Shown: positions 20,472-29,668 of the stretch, in pieces
Layout of the letters: each line of letters starts with the position of its first letter
How positions within the stretch are numbered: the first letter of the stretch is position 1
Made by a program: the position numbers and the translations under genes
Notes under the pieces: model-generated
What the model saw: only the letters and a program-made list of their open reading frames with translations
The model's database searches: none
Told to the model about the DNA's origin: nothing
Assembly: GCF_014145335.1 (NCBI RefSeq)
Contig: NZ_JACIVI010000004.1
Location: 124,001 to 188,000, forward strand
Direction of reading: 5' to 3'
Source: Aquariibacter albus
GTDB lineage: Bacteria > Pseudomonadota > Gammaproteobacteria > Burkholderiales > Burkholderiaceae_C
DNA length: 64,000 bases

Positions 20472-21029
20472 ATGGATCTGCCCGCCCTGGCCCTGCTGCC
20501 CACCGACCCGATGGGCTACCTGGCCGGGCTCTCGCAGGCCCTGAAGGCCCTGGCCGCCGGGCCTTCGGCCGCGGCGCCGCTGCTGCTGGGCCTGGGCCTG
20601 CTGGCCCTGCTCTCCGCCACCCTGCTGCCGGGCGGCTCCGAGCTGGCCCTGCTGGCCCTGGTGCAGCTGCGGCCCGAGCTGCTGCTGCCCGCTTTCCTGG
20701 CCGCCAGCCTGGGCAACACCGCGGGCGGTGCGATCAGCTGGGCCATGGGCCGCGGCCTGGCGCGGCTGCTGCGTCCGGCGCGCCAGGCCGCGGCCGAGCC
20801 GTCCGCTGCGCTCGAGCCCACCGAATCGCCCGCCCGCCGGCGCGCACAGGCCCTGCTGGCCCGCCATGGCGCCAAGGCCTGCGTGCTGAGCTGGCTGCCG
20901 CTGGTCGGCGACCCGCTGTGCGTGCTGGCCGGCGCCCTGCGCCTGCCCGCAGGGCCCTGCCTGGCCTGGATGGCCCTGGGCAAGGCCGGCCGCTATGCAC
21001 TGCTGTTGACGCTGGCGCCCGGCGCCTGA
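20472..21029 (+). CDS. YqaA/DedA-like VTT-domain membrane protein
   Basis: The 185-residue protein has about four hydrophobic stretches. The pattern LLPGGSELALLALV followed by SLGNTAGGAISWAMGRG is typical of the small YqaA branch of the DedA/VTT superfamily. The late LVGDPLCVLAGALRLP matches its second half. Family members are implicated in lipid transport across the membrane. The role here is inferred only from family. It is divergent from dusB. Confidence 0.78.
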   Translation: MDLPALALLPTDPMGYLAGLSQALKALAAGPSAAAPLLLGLGLLALLSATLLPGGSELALLALVQLRPELLLPAFLAASLGNTAGGAISWAMGRGLARLLRPARQAAAEPSAALEPTESPARRRAQALLARHGAKACVLSWLPLVGDPLCVLAGALRLPAGPCLAWMALGKAGRYALLLTLAPGA

Positions 21030-21068
21030 AGCGGGCGCGGCCGTCACGGCCGCGCCCCGGGGCAACCC

Positions 21069-21074
21069 TAGAAT
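21069..21074 (+). promoter_or_regulatory. -10 element (TAGAAT) for argB
   Basis: TAGAAT lies 33 bases before the argB ATG, in the gap after the yqaA-like gene. It has the same form as the element ahead of the ABC exporter genes. Confidence 0.45.
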
Positions 21075-21107
21075 TTGCGACCTTCCCCCCACCGGCCGAC
21101 CTCCGCC

Positions 21108-22013
21108 ATGAGCAGCACCCCGACCCCCGAGCTGGCCGCCATCGCCCCGCGCGACAAGGCCGAGATCCTGGCCCAGGCCCTGCCCTACATCCGCAAGTTC
21201 CACGGCAAGACCATCGTCATCAAGTACGGCGGCAACGCCATGACGGACCCGGCCCTGCAGGCCGACTTCGCCGAGGACGTGGTGCTGCTCAAGCTGGTCG
21301 GCATGAAGCCCATCGTCGTGCACGGCGGCGGCCCGCAGATTGACGATGCCCTGGCCAAGATCGGCAAGAAGGGCACCTTCATCCAGGGCATGCGGGTGAC
21401 CGACGAGGAGACGATGGAAGTCGTCGAGTGGGTGCTCGGCGGCGAGGTGCAGCAGGACATCGTCGGCCTGATCAACGCCGCCGGCGGCAAGGCCGTGGGC
21501 CTGACCGGCCGCGACGGCGCGATGATCCGCGCCCGCAAGCTGAAGATGCTCGACAAGGACGACCCGAGCAAGGAACACGACATCGGCCAGGTCGGCGAGA
21601 TCGAGTCCATCGACCCGAGCGTGGTCCAGGCCCTGCAGGACGACCAGTTCATCCCGGTCATCAGCCCGATCGGCTTCGGCGAGCGCAACGAGAGCTACAA
21701 CATCAACGCCGACCTGGTCGCCAGCAAGCTCGCCACCGTGCTGCGCGCCGAGAAGCTGATGCTGCTGACCAACACCACCGGCGTGCTCGACAAGGCCGGC
21801 AAGCTGCTGACCAATCTTTCGGCCCGGCAGATCGACGAGCTCTTCGCCGACGGCACCATCAGCGGCGGCATGCTGCCCAAGATCGCCGGCGCGCTGGATG
21901 CCGCCAAGAGCGGCGTCAACGCCGTGCACATCATCGACGGCCGGGTGCCGCATGTGATGCTGCTGGAGGTGCTGACCGATGGTGCTTTCGGCACCATGAT
22001 CCGCTCGCATTGA
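21108..22013 (+). CDS. argB: Acetylglutamate kinase
   Basis: ArgB phosphorylates N-acetylglutamate in arginine synthesis. The 301-residue protein has [12 protein letters not shown], the substrate loop VHGGGPQID, and the late motif [14 protein letters not shown], with a final [18 protein letters not shown]. The start ATG 21108 gives [21 protein letters not shown] -10-like element lies 33 bases upstream. Confidence 0.96.
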   Translation: MSSTPTPELAAIAPRDKAEILAQALPYIRKFHGKTIVIKYGGNAMTDPALQADFAEDVVLLKLVGMKPIVVHGGGPQIDDALAKIGKKGTFIQGMRVTDEETMEVVEWVLGGEVQQDIVGLINAAGGKAVGLTGRDGAMIRARKLKMLDKDDPSKEHDIGQVGEIESIDPSVVQALQDDQFIPVISPIGFGERNESYNINADLVASKLATVLRAEKLMLLTNTTGVLDKAGKLLTNLSARQIDELFADGTISGGMLPKIAGALDAAKSGVNAVHIIDGRVPHVMLLEVLTDGAFGTMIRSH

Positions 22014-22885
22014 GCTACCGCGCCGCGCAGGCGGGTGGGCGCGCCCGGGCGGCGGCGCCCGGCACGCCGCCGGCCTACGGCACGCCGCCGGCCTACGGCA
22101 CGCCGCCGGCCTACGGCGCGCCGCCGGTCGAGCCGACCGCCTGGCCACGCCGGCCGGTGTGGTTCTTCGACCTCGACGACACCCTGCACGACGCGACGCT
22201 CGCGGCCTTCGGCCCGCTGAATGGCGCGATGACCGACTACCTCCAGGCCAGCCTGGGCCTGGACCGCGCCGCCGCCGACGCGCGCCGCCGGGCCTACTGG
22301 CAGCGCCACGGCGCCACCCTGCTCGGCCTGATCCGCCACCACGGCACCGACCCGCATCACTTCCTGGCCGAGACCCACCGCCTGCCCGGCCTGGAGGCCC
22401 GGCTGCGCCGGCCGCGCAGCGATGCGCAGGCCCTGGCGCGGCTGCCGGGCCGCAAGTTCATCCTGACCAACGGGCCGGCGGCCTATGCCGCGCGGGTGCT
22501 CGGCAGCCTGGGCTGGCGCGGCTTCGAGGCGGTGATCGCGATCGAGGCCATGCGCGTCTTCGGCCAGTGGCGACCCAAGCCCGACGCCCGCATGCTGCGC
22601 CACCTGCTGGCGCGGCTGAAGCTGCCCGCGCATCGCGCCGTGCTGGTCGACGACACGCCGGGCCACCTGCGCGCCGCGCGCCGCGAAGGCTGGCGCACGG
22701 TCTGGATGCAGGGCTACCACCGCCCGCAGTCGCCGCGCCTGAAGCGCCTGCGGGCGGGGCCGCCAACCGTGCCGGCGGGCTCGCCACCGCCCACGGCCTG
22801 GCAGCGCCCGGGCCGAAGGCCAGCCCATGTGTGTGCCAGAATTTCAGGCCTCAACCGCTTGCGTGCACTCACTTTCCATGGCTGA
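22010..22885 (+). CDS. HAD-superfamily pyrimidine 5'-nucleotidase-like phosphatase
   Basis: The catalytic region begins [13 protein letters not shown] (the DxDxT nucleophile motif) and continues with KFILTNGP (motif II), KPDARML (motif III lysine) and [14 protein letters not shown] (motif IV). This is the SDT1/TIGR01993-type nucleotidase pattern. The 5' end is uncertain. A TTG at 22010 overlaps the argB stop, while a GTG at 22157 starts directly at the domain. The intervening 49 codons contain the 18-bp repeats. The 3' end overlaps slmA by eight bases. argB-HAD-slmA is the usual betaproteobacterial order. Confidence 0.8.
   Translation: MSYRAAQAGGRARAAAPGTPPAYGTPPAYGTPPAYGAPPVEPTAWPRRPVWFFDLDDTLHDATLAAFGPLNGAMTDYLQASLGLDRAAADARRRAYWQRHGATLLGLIRHHGTDPHHFLAETHRLPGLEARLRRPRSDAQALARLPGRKFILTNGPAAYAARVLGSLGWRGFEAVIAIEAMRVFGQWRPKPDARMLRHLLARLKLPAHRAVLVDDTPGHLRAARREGWRTVWMQGYHRPQSPRLKRLRAGPPTVPAGSPPPTAWQRPGRRPAHVCARISGLNRLRALTFHG
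22061..22114 (+). repeat. Three perfect tandem copies of an 18-bp repeat
   Basis: The unit GGCACGCCGCCGGCCTAC occurs three times without mismatch, followed by a degenerate fourth copy (22115-22132). In the HAD reading frame each unit encodes GTPPAY. It lies between argB and the catalytic part of the phosphatase and is a candidate length-variable minisatellite. Confidence 0.9.
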
Positions 22886-23534
22886 CACCCCCGACCTTCC
22901 GCCGGCCGACAGCGGGGCTTCGCCCGTGCCTGCCGACGCACCGGCGTCGGGGCGCAAGCGGCCCAAGCCGGGCGAGCGGCGCATCCAGATCCTGCAGGCC
23001 CTGGCCGCCATGCTGCAGGAGCCGGGCGCCGAGCGCGTGACCACCGCCGCGCTGGCGGCCCGGCTCGGCCTGAGCGAGGCGGCGCTCTACCGCCACTTCG
23101 CGAGCAAGGCCCAGATGTACGAGGGCCTGATCGAGTTCATCGAGTCCAGCCTCTTCGGCCTGGTCCAGCAGATTGCCGACCGCGAGCCGGATGGCACCCG
23201 GGCCGCCGCACGCATGGTGGCCGTGCTGCTGCAGTTCGGCGAGCGCAACCCCGGCATGGTGCGGGTCATGGTCGGCGATGCCCTGGTCACCGAGCATGCG
23301 CGGCTGCTCGTGCGGATGAACCAGTTCTTCGATCGTCTCGAATCGCAGTGCCGCCAGGTGCTGCGCGCGGCCGCCGAGGCCGCCGGCTCGCCGACGCCGA
23401 CGGTCGACGCCCAGCTGCGCGCCGCGGCGCTGATCGCCCTGGCCCAGGGCCGGCTGCAGCGTTTTGCGCGCAGCGACTTCCGCCGCCTGCCGACCGAGCA
23501 GCTCGACGCCACCCTGGCCCTGATCGCCCGCTGA
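22878..23534 (+). CDS. slmA: Nucleoid occlusion factor SlmA (TetR family)
   Basis: The 218-residue protein has a Pro/Ala-rich N-terminus, then a TetR helix-turn-helix (RVTTAALAARLGLSEAALYRHFASK, given in parts: helix at residues ~55-78). The SlmA-typical LIEFIESSLFGLVQQI and MVRVMVGDALVTEHARLL follow. SlmA binds chromosomal sites and blocks FtsZ ring assembly over DNA. The ATG is followed by [16 protein letters not shown] -10-like element is at 22838-22843, inside the HAD gene. Confidence 0.9.
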   Translation: MADTPDLPPADSGASPVPADAPASGRKRPKPGERRIQILQALAAMLQEPGAERVTTAALAARLGLSEAALYRHFASKAQMYEGLIEFIESSLFGLVQQIADREPDGTRAAARMVAVLLQFGERNPGMVRVMVGDALVTEHARLLVRMNQFFDRLESQCRQVLRAAAEAAGSPTPTVDAQLRAAALIALAQGRLQRFARSDFRRLPTEQLDATLALIAR

Positions 23535-23547
23535 GACCGGGGTCGCG

Positions 23548-24207
23548 ATGGAACTGGCCTGGGGCGGCGAGACCCTGCTGCTGCGCGCCGACCGCAGCAT
23601 TTGGCTGCCTCGGCACGCCACCCTGCTGGTGGCGGATCTGCATGTCGGCAAGGGTCAGAGCTTCCGCCGCCTCGGCGTGCCGGTGCCCCAGGGCAGCAGC
23701 GTCGAATCGCTGGACCGCCTGAGTGCCGCGCTGGCCGAGACCGGTGCCCGTGCGCTGATCGTGCTCGGCGACCTGCTGCATGCCGCCGCAGCCCGCGATG
23801 GCCCGGCCGGTGCCGCCCTGGCGGCCTGGCGGGCTGCGCATCCCGATCTGGACCTCACCCTCGTGCGTGGCAACCACGACGACCGCGCTGGCGACCCGCC
23901 GGCCGCCCTGGGCTTTGCCGTGGTCGACGAGCCCTGGCCGCTGGGCGGCCTGGCCCTGGCCCATCATCCCCGGCCGCAGCCCGGCCGGGCGGTGCTGGCC
24001 GGCCACATCCACCCCGGCCTGCGCTTGCGGGCGGCGGGCGAGTCGCTGCGTCTGCCCTGCTTCCACTTCGATGTGCGCCGCCAGGTGGGCCTGTTGCCGG
24101 CCTTCGGCGCCTTCACCGGCCTGCACACCGTCCAGCCGCGGCCGGGCGACCAGACCGTGCTGATTGCCGGCCCGGCCCTGCGCCGCTGGCCGCCCGCTGG
24201 CGCCTGA
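23548..24207 (+). CDS. pdeM: PdeM-type metallophosphoesterase (ligase-associated DNA-damage endonuclease)
   Basis: The 219-residue calcineurin-like protein shows the metal motifs VADLHVGKG, VLGDLLH, VRGNHDD and AGHIHPGL in order. It matches the PdeM family associated with DNA repair ligase/helicase clusters in many bacteria. Here no Lhr-like helicase or ligase gene is adjacent, so it is a stand-alone member. The start ATG is 13 bases after slmA. Confidence 0.82.
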   Translation: MELAWGGETLLLRADRSIWLPRHATLLVADLHVGKGQSFRRLGVPVPQGSSVESLDRLSAALAETGARALIVLGDLLHAAAARDGPAGAALAAWRAAHPDLDLTLVRGNHDDRAGDPPAALGFAVVDEPWPLGGLALAHHPRPQPGRAVLAGHIHPGLRLRAAGESLRLPCFHFDVRRQVGLLPAFGAFTGLHTVQPRPGDQTVLIAGPALRRWPPAGA

Positions 24208-24291
24208 GCGGCCCGCGCCTGCGGCCGGCCAGGCAGGGCGCTGGCTACACTGCCGCGCACCTTGGAACCCCCTGTCCGCGCGACCCTGCCG

Positions 24292-25158
24292 ATGTCCGAT
24301 CTGAATGCCCTGATGGCCCGTGCCGAAGCCCTGCTGGTCCGGCTGGAAGGCCTGCTGCCGCCGCAGCTGCAGGCGCCGGACTGGTCGGCTGCCCACGCCT
24401 TCCGCTACCGCCGCCGGCGTGGCGCCGCAGTGCTGGAACCGGTGCGCCATGCCGCCACCATCCAGCTCGACGAGCTTCAGGAGATCGATGCGCAGAAGGA
24501 GCGCCTGGTGCGCAACCTGGCGCAGTTCGTCGCCGGCCGCGGTGCGAACAATGTCCTGCTCAGCGGCGCGCGTGGCACCGGCAAGAGCTCGCTGGTCAAG
24601 GCCGCGCTGAACGCCTTCGCGTCCCAGGGCCTGCGGCTGATCGAAGTCGACAAGGCCGATCTGGTCGACCTGCCCGATCTGGTCGACCTGGTGGCCGAGC
24701 GGCCCGAGCGCTTCATCCTGTTCTGCGACGATCTCAGCTTCGACGAGGGCGAGTCCGGCTACAAGGTGCTGAAGTCGGTGCTCGATGGCTCGATCAGCCA
24801 GCTCAGCGATAACCTGCTGATCGTCGCCACCAGCAACCGCCGCCACCTGCTGCCCGAGCAGATGCGTGACAACCTGGCGGCCCGCCACGACGCGAACGGC
24901 GAACTGCACCCCGGCGAGGCCATCGAGGAGAAGGTCTCCCTGTCCGAGCGCTTCGGGCTGTGGATCAGCTTCTACCCCTTCAGCCAGGACGAGTACCTGG
25001 CCGTGGTCGCCCAGTGGCTGGCGCACTTCGGCCTGGATGCGGCAGCGGTTGAGGCCGCCCGCGGCGAGGCCCTGGTCTGGGCGCTGGAGCGCGGCTCGCG
25101 CTCGGGGCGCGTGGCCTGGCAATTCGCCCGCGACCATGTCGGGCGCCTCCGGTCATGA
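24292..25158 (+). CDS. DUF815-family AAA+ ATPase
   Basis: The 288-residue protein has Walker A LSGARGTGKSSLVKA (about residue 87), Walker B FILFCDDLSFDEGE, and sensor-like VATSNRRHLLPEQM. These are the marks of the DUF815 (YlxH-unrelated) ATP-binding family of unknown function. The start ATG 24292 gives MSDLNALM, and an upstream TTG at 24262 is possible. A TACACT element is at 24246-24251. Its stop overlaps the NUDIX gene start (ATGA), an arrangement common in betaproteobacteria. Confidence 0.85.
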   Translation: MSDLNALMARAEALLVRLEGLLPPQLQAPDWSAAHAFRYRRRRGAAVLEPVRHAATIQLDELQEIDAQKERLVRNLAQFVAGRGANNVLLSGARGTGKSSLVKAALNAFASQGLRLIEVDKADLVDLPDLVDLVAERPERFILFCDDLSFDEGESGYKVLKSVLDGSISQLSDNLLIVATSNRRHLLPEQMRDNLAARHDANGELHPGEAIEEKVSLSERFGLWISFYPFSQDEYLAVVAQWLAHFGLDAAAVEAARGEALVWALERGSRSGRVAWQFARDHVGRLRS

Positions 25159-25568
25159 GCCTGCCCGAGCCGACGGACCGGGTGCCGGTCGACGTGGCCG
25201 TCGGTCTGCTGTTCGACGCGGATGGACGTTTCCTGCTGTGCTCGCGGCCGCAGGGCAAGGTCTACGCCGGCTACTGGGAGTTTCCAGGCGGCAAGCTGGA
25301 GGCCGGCGAGACGGTCGAGCAGGCTTTGCGCCGTGAGCTGATCGAGGAGATCGGCGTCACCATCGGCCCCGTCGAGGCCTGGCGCGTGCACCTGATGGAC
25401 TACCCGCATGCGCGCGTGCGGCTGCACTTCTGCAAGGTGCGCACATGGACGGGGGATTTCGAGATGCGGGAGGGCCAGCAAATGGCCTGGTCCCGCTTGC
25501 CGGTGCAGGTGGCACCGGTGCTGCCCGGCACGCTGCCGGTGCTGGAGTGGCTGGCCGAGGAGGTCTAG
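25155..25568 (+). CDS. NUDIX hydrolase, MutT-like
   Basis: The 137-residue protein carries a complete NUDIX box GGKLEAGETVEQALRRELIEE and the MutT-typical upstream VYAGYWEFPGG. It would sanitise oxidised nucleotides such as 8-oxo-dGTP. It is coupled to the DUF815 gene (ATGA). In several Burkholderiales the same pair precedes the zapD/yacG region, as here. Confidence 0.88.
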   Translation: MSLPEPTDRVPVDVAVGLLFDADGRFLLCSRPQGKVYAGYWEFPGGKLEAGETVEQALRRELIEEIGVTIGPVEAWRVHLMDYPHARVRLHFCKVRTWTGDFEMREGQQMAWSRLPVQVAPVLPGTLPVLEWLAEEV

Positions 25569-25881
25569 GACGCCTGAGTCGCGTGCTCCGGGCTCAGCGC
25601 TCGCGCCATTCCTCGTTTGTTGCGTGTGGTTTCGGGTGAGGCACAGCCGCATCGCAGGTCGTTGCCGAAGCTGAGGCCCGTAGTGGCTTGAGGCCATGAG
25701 GCACTGTCTCTCGAGTTTCGAACCAGCCCGCAGCATGCCCCTCTGCCGTCATCGGCATCGCGTGGTCATCGACGGCCCATCCCGGGGGCAGTTGATGCGG
25801 CATCCGAAAGCGAAACTTCATGTCAAATTCCGACTGAAATAGTTTCTCGGAGTGTGCATCCGTGTTGCGGGTTTTTACGTA
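25569..25881. other. Gene-poor interval between the convergent mutT-like gene and yacG
   Basis: This 313-base stretch is clearly less GC-rich than its flanks. The only open frame is a 75-codon one on the minus strand (25594-25821). It starts MKFRFRMPHQLPPGW, has a GGA seven bases before the ATG, and shows no recognisable domain. It could be a small gene or the remnant of a lost one. No terminator with a U-tract is evident. Confidence 0.4.
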
Positions 25882-26109
25882 TCAGAAGAGCCCCTCTGAC
25901 GGGGGCGGGGCAGTGAGGCTCTCCGGCTCGGTGCGAGGCTGACTCGCGGACACACGGTAATCGCCATTAGCCCAGGCCCCCAGGTCAATCTGGCGGCAGC
26001 TCTCGCTGCAGAAGGGGCGCCAGGGGTTCTCCGGTGCGAACAGGCTCGGCTGCCGGCAGTGCGGGCAAGGGACCTGAAGCGGCTTGCGGGGCAGGGCGGT
26101 ACCACTCAT
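25882..26109 (-). CDS. yacG: DNA gyrase inhibitor YacG
   Basis: The 75-residue protein has the four zinc ligands as CPHC (about residue 15) and CSESC (about residue 34), followed by DLGAWANGDYRV, diagnostic of YacG. YacG binds GyrB and inhibits gyrase. It is coupled to zapD by an ATGA overlap, the usual coaE-zapD-yacG order. Confidence 0.93.
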   Translation of the reverse strand: MSGTALPRKPLQVPCPHCRQPSLFAPENPWRPFCSESCRQIDLGAWANGDYRVSASQPRTEPESLTAPPPSEGLF

Positions 26110-26882
26110 CCGCACAGGCTCAGTTCGAAGCTGGTGTCTTCGGTCGCGGGCCGCAGCCGGCCCTCGGCGTCTTGCCGCATCAGCCGCACCGAGACCAGCA
26201 GCCGATGCCCGCTGATCTCGGGCACCAGCTCCAGTTCGTGCGGCAGCCGCAGCCTCAGCAGCTGGAAGCTGCGGTTCTGCGGCAGGCTCTGCTGGAAGTG
26301 GCCGCCCGGCGCGGCCACCATGTGCGGGTGGCCGGACTCGCGCACCATGCCGAGCACCAGGCCGAGGGCGTCCACCCAGGGCTGCAGTGTTCGCGTCCAG
26401 CGCAGCAGGTCCTGCCGGCGGCGTTCCGCCGGGCCCTGCTGCCAGGCGTAATAGGCTGGCAGGTCGAAGCTGCAGGTGCCGCCGGGGATGGTGATGCGGC
26501 TGCGGATGCTCATCAGCCAGTCGTCGGCATTCAAGCTCTGGCCGGCCTTGCCGCTGGTCTGCTGCAGGGCGGCGTGGCAGCTGTCGATGCGCTGGATGAA
26601 GGCTTCGAGCCGGCCCTCGGCAATCGCGGGATTGCCGCGGAACTGGGCAAGTTGCGCGCGGTGGCGGTCCATGTCGCGCAGCAGGTCCGTCTTCAGGTCC
26701 GCCCGCGCCGCCACCTCGATGATCTCGAACAGCGCCGCCAGCGCATGGTGATGATCCAGCGCGTCCTCGCGCGCCATCAGCGTCGCGAGCCGGCCGCAGA
26801 GATGCTCCAGCCGCAGCAGGGTGCGGGTGCTCTCGTTGAACGGGTATTCGTAGAGGATCAAGGCCAGCCACTCCGCGGACAT
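26106..26882 (-). CDS. zapD: Cell division protein ZapD
   Basis: ZapD bundles FtsZ filaments. The 258-residue product contains the family N-terminal LILYEYPFNESTRTLLRLE, ADLKTDLLRDMDR, LNADDWLMSIRSRITIPGG and the C-terminal DTSFELSLC. ATG 26882 gives seven extra residues. A TTG at 26861 with GGAG upstream would give the canonical MILYEYPF start and may be the true one. Confidence 0.92.
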   Translation of the reverse strand: MSAEWLALILYEYPFNESTRTLLRLEHLCGRLATLMAREDALDHHHALAALFEIIEVAARADLKTDLLRDMDRHRAQLAQFRGNPAIAEGRLEAFIQRIDSCHAALQQTSGKAGQSLNADDWLMSIRSRITIPGGTCSFDLPAYYAWQQGPAERRRQDLLRWTRTLQPWVDALGLVLGMVRESGHPHMVAAPGGHFQQSLPQNRSFQLLRLRLPHELELVPEISGHRLLVSVRLMRQDAEGRLRPATEDTSFELSLCG

Positions 26883-26914
26883 GCGGCAAGGGATTGTTCC
26901 ACAGCGCCCCGGGT

Positions 26915-27553
26915 TCACCCGGGGGCGTGCGCGCCTTCGCCAGGGGGGGGCGGGCCGAGCCAGCGGGTCCACAGCGCCTGCACCGCGGCGTCGAGTGCGG
27001 CCGGGTCCTCGCTGGCGTTGTCGATCACGGCATCGGCCACGGCCAGGCGCGCGGCCCGGCTGGCTTGCTGGGCGATGACGGCTTCCACCTGCGCGCGCGG
27101 CCAGCCCGAGCGGGCCATCGTCCGCTCGATCTGCCGCTCGACCGGGCAGTCGATCACCACGATGCGATCGAGCTGGGGTCGCCATCGGGCCAGCTGCTCG
27201 ACCAGCAGCGGGATTTCCAGCACCTGCACGGCCCCGGCCGGTGCAGCGGCCATCGCCTCCTTCAGCGCCGTGCCGATGCGCGGATGCAGCAGGGCCTCGA
27301 GTTGCTCTCGAACGGCTGGGTCGGCGAAGGCCCGGGCCCGCATCGCCGCCCGGTCCAGGCCACCTTCAGCATCCAGCACCTCGGGTCCGAAGGCCCTGCG
27401 CAGCGCGTCGATGGCCGCCCCTCCAGGGGCGGTCAGGGCCCGGGCGACTGCATCGGCATCTAGGCAGTGCGCGCCCAGCGCGGCCCAGGCCGCGGCGGCG
27501 CGGCTCTTGCCGCTGCCGATGCCACCGGTCAGGCCGATCCGCAGACCCCTCAT
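26915..27553 (-). CDS. coaE: Dephospho-CoA kinase
   Basis: CoaE phosphorylates dephospho-CoA, the final step of coenzyme A synthesis. The 212-residue protein has the P-loop GLTGGIGSGKS at the N-terminus, LDADAVAR, and LEIPLLVE in the lid region. Its start overlaps the pilD stop (ATGA). Confidence 0.95.
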   Translation of the reverse strand: MRGLRIGLTGGIGSGKSRAAAAWAALGAHCLDADAVARALTAPGGAAIDALRRAFGPEVLDAEGGLDRAAMRARAFADPAVREQLEALLHPRIGTALKEAMAAAPAGAVQVLEIPLLVEQLARWRPQLDRIVVIDCPVERQIERTMARSGWPRAQVEAVIAQQASRAARLAVADAVIDNASEDPAALDAAVQALWTRWLGPPPPGEGAHAPG

Positions 27554-28407
27554 GCCCAGCCCATCCAGCCGCTCACCCGCTGCGGGCCGGCGTAGAGCAC
27601 CAGCAGGCCGGCGCCGGCGAGGAAAGGGCCGAAGGGCACGTAGCGGCCCTCGCGCAGCTGCCCGCCGGCCTTCAGACCCAGGCCGACCAGCGCGCCGATC
27701 AGCGAGGCGGCCAACACCACCGGCAGCAGCATGGCAGGCCCCAGCCAGGCGCCGAGCGCGGCCAGCAGCTTGAAGTCGCCCGCGCCCATGCCGTCTTTGC
27801 CGGTGACCAGCTTGAACAGCCAGAACACCGTCCACAGCGCGCCGTAGCCGGCCACCGCACCCCACAGGGCCTGGTCCAGCGGCAGGGTCCAGCCCAGCGC
27901 AGCGACCACCAGGCCGGCCCACAGCAGGGGCTGGGTCAGGCTGTCGGGCAGCAGGGTGGTGTCCCAGTCGATGCCGGCCGCGGCGATCAGCACGGCCACG
28001 AAGCCGGCCCAGGCCAGCAGCACTGGATCGGCACCGAAGCGCCAGGCCAGGCTGGCGAAGAGCAGGGCCGTCAGGCCTTCGACCAGCGGATAGCGCGGGC
28101 TGATCGGCCCGCTGCAGGCCGCGCAGCGGCCGCGCAGCCGCAGCCAGCCGATCAGTGGCAGGTTCTCGTGCCAGCGCAGCACGTGGCCGCAGTGCGGGCA
28201 GTGCGAGCCGGGGCGCAGCAGCGAGAGCGGCGGGCCATCGTCTGGCGCCGACAGTTCAAGCAGCTCGGCGCTTTCGCGCCGCCAGTCGCGCTCCATCATC
28301 TGCGGCAGGCGGTGGATGACGACATTGAGAAAACTGCCAATCAGCAGGCCCAGCAGGCCGAGCACCGGGGCGCTGAGCAGCAGGTCGAGGAAGGTGTCGG
28401 AAGGCAT
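27550..28407 (-). CDS. pilD: Prepilin peptidase/N-methyltransferase
   Basis: PilD cleaves type IV prepilin leaders and methylates the new N-terminus. The 285-residue membrane protein has the N-terminal LIGSFLNVVIHRLP, the zinc-type CPHC ... CAAC tetracysteine loop, and the two catalytic aspartates in AAGIDWDTTLLPD and GMGAGDFKLLAALG. It is the third gene of the pilB-pilC-pilD set. Confidence 0.95.
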   Translation of the reverse strand: MPSDTFLDLLLSAPVLGLLGLLIGSFLNVVIHRLPQMMERDWRRESAELLELSAPDDGPPLSLLRPGSHCPHCGHVLRWHENLPLIGWLRLRGRCAACSGPISPRYPLVEGLTALLFASLAWRFGADPVLLAWAGFVAVLIAAAGIDWDTTLLPDSLTQPLLWAGLVVAALGWTLPLDQALWGAVAGYGALWTVFWLFKLVTGKDGMGAGDFKLLAALGAWLGPAMLLPVVLAASLIGALVGLGLKAGGQLREGRYVPFGPFLAGAGLLVLYAGPQRVSGWMGWA

Positions 28408-28422
28408 CGGAACGGTGAGGGG

Positions 28423-29655
28423 TCAGACCACCTGACCCAGCTTGAAGATCGGCAGGTACATCGCGACAACGATGCCACCGATGATCGTACCCAGCACGAC
28501 GATGATCACCGGTTCCAGCAGGCTGGACAGGGCCTTGACGGCCTCGTCGACCTCCTGCTCGTAGAACTCGGCAGCCTTGCCGAGCATGTGGTCGAGCGAG
28601 CCGGCTTCCTCGCCGATCGCACTCATCTGCAGCACCATCACCGGGAACACGCCGGTGGCGTGCATGGCCGGCGTCAGGGCGGTGCCGGCGGCCACCTCGC
28701 GCTGGATCTGCTGCGTGGCCTCGCGGTAGACGGCATTGCCCGAGGCACCACCGACCGAGTCCAGCGCCTCCACCAGGGGCACACCGGCCGCGAACATGGT
28801 CGAGAGCGTGCGCGTCCAGCGCGCGATGACCGATTTGTTGATCAGCGGCCCGAAGATCGGCAGCTTCAGCATCAGACGGTCCATGACCCGCTGCATGGCC
28901 GGCGAACGCTTCCAGCTCTGCAGGAAGAAATAGCTGCCCAAGCCCAGCGTCCCGAAGATCAGGTACCAGGATTCGACGAAGACATCGGACATCGCCATCA
29001 CGGCCAGCGTCGGTGCCGGCAGGTCGGCGCCGAAGTTGCCGAAGACCTCTTTGAAGGCCGGAATCACGAAGATCATGATCACCGCCACCACCACGAAGGC
29101 CACCAGCAGCACGGCCAGTGGATAGACCAGCGCCGACTTGATCTTGGCCTGCAGGGCGAGTGTCTTCTCCTGGTAGTGCGCCAGGCGGTCCATCAGGGTG
29201 TCGAGGATGCCTGCGGCCTCGCCGGCCTCGACCAGATTGCAGTACAGCGCGTCGAAGTGCATCGGATGCTTGCGGAAGGCATCCGACAGGCTGGTGCCGG
29301 TCTCGATGTCGGCCTTCAGGTCGGCCAGCAGCTTGCCGACCCGGGGCTTGGCGCTGCCGCGGCCGACGATCTCGAAGCTCTGCAGCAGCGGCACACCCGC
29401 GCGCATCATCGTGGCGATCTGGCGGGTGAAGATCGCGATGTCCTTGGCCTTGATGCGGCCGCCCTGTGGGCTGCGCCGCCGCCGCAGTTTCTGCACCAGG
29501 ATGCCCTGGCGCCGCAGGCTGACCTGCACGGCCATGTCGCCGATCGCGCGCATCTCGCCGCGTACCAGCTTGCCGCTGCGGTCGCGGCCTTCCCATTCGT
29601 AGAGGTGGTCCCGCTCCGCAGACTTGCGGGGGGCCGGGCGGGCAAGGGGGCGCAT
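28423..29655 (-). CDS. pilC: Type IV pilus inner-membrane platform protein
   Basis: The 410-residue protein has two GspF/PilC domains, each with the family pattern (IAIFTRQIATMMRAGVPLLQ; WTRTLSTMFAAGVPLVEALD), and three transmembrane helices, the last near the C-terminus (VLGTIIGGIVVAMYLPIF). It anchors the PilB ATPase to the pilus base. The start is the ATG at 29655, 13 bases after pilB. Confidence 0.95.
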   Translation of the reverse strand: MRPLARPAPRKSAERDHLYEWEGRDRSGKLVRGEMRAIGDMAVQVSLRRQGILVQKLRRRRSPQGGRIKAKDIAIFTRQIATMMRAGVPLLQSFEIVGRGSAKPRVGKLLADLKADIETGTSLSDAFRKHPMHFDALYCNLVEAGEAAGILDTLMDRLAHYQEKTLALQAKIKSALVYPLAVLLVAFVVVAVIMIFVIPAFKEVFGNFGADLPAPTLAVMAMSDVFVESWYLIFGTLGLGSYFFLQSWKRSPAMQRVMDRLMLKLPIFGPLINKSVIARWTRTLSTMFAAGVPLVEALDSVGGASGNAVYREATQQIQREVAAGTALTPAMHATGVFPVMVLQMSAIGEEAGSLDHMLGKAAEFYEQEVDEAVKALSSLLEPVIIVVLGTIIGGIVVAMYLPIFKLGQVV

Positions 29656-29668
29656 CGCGGCAGACCGG

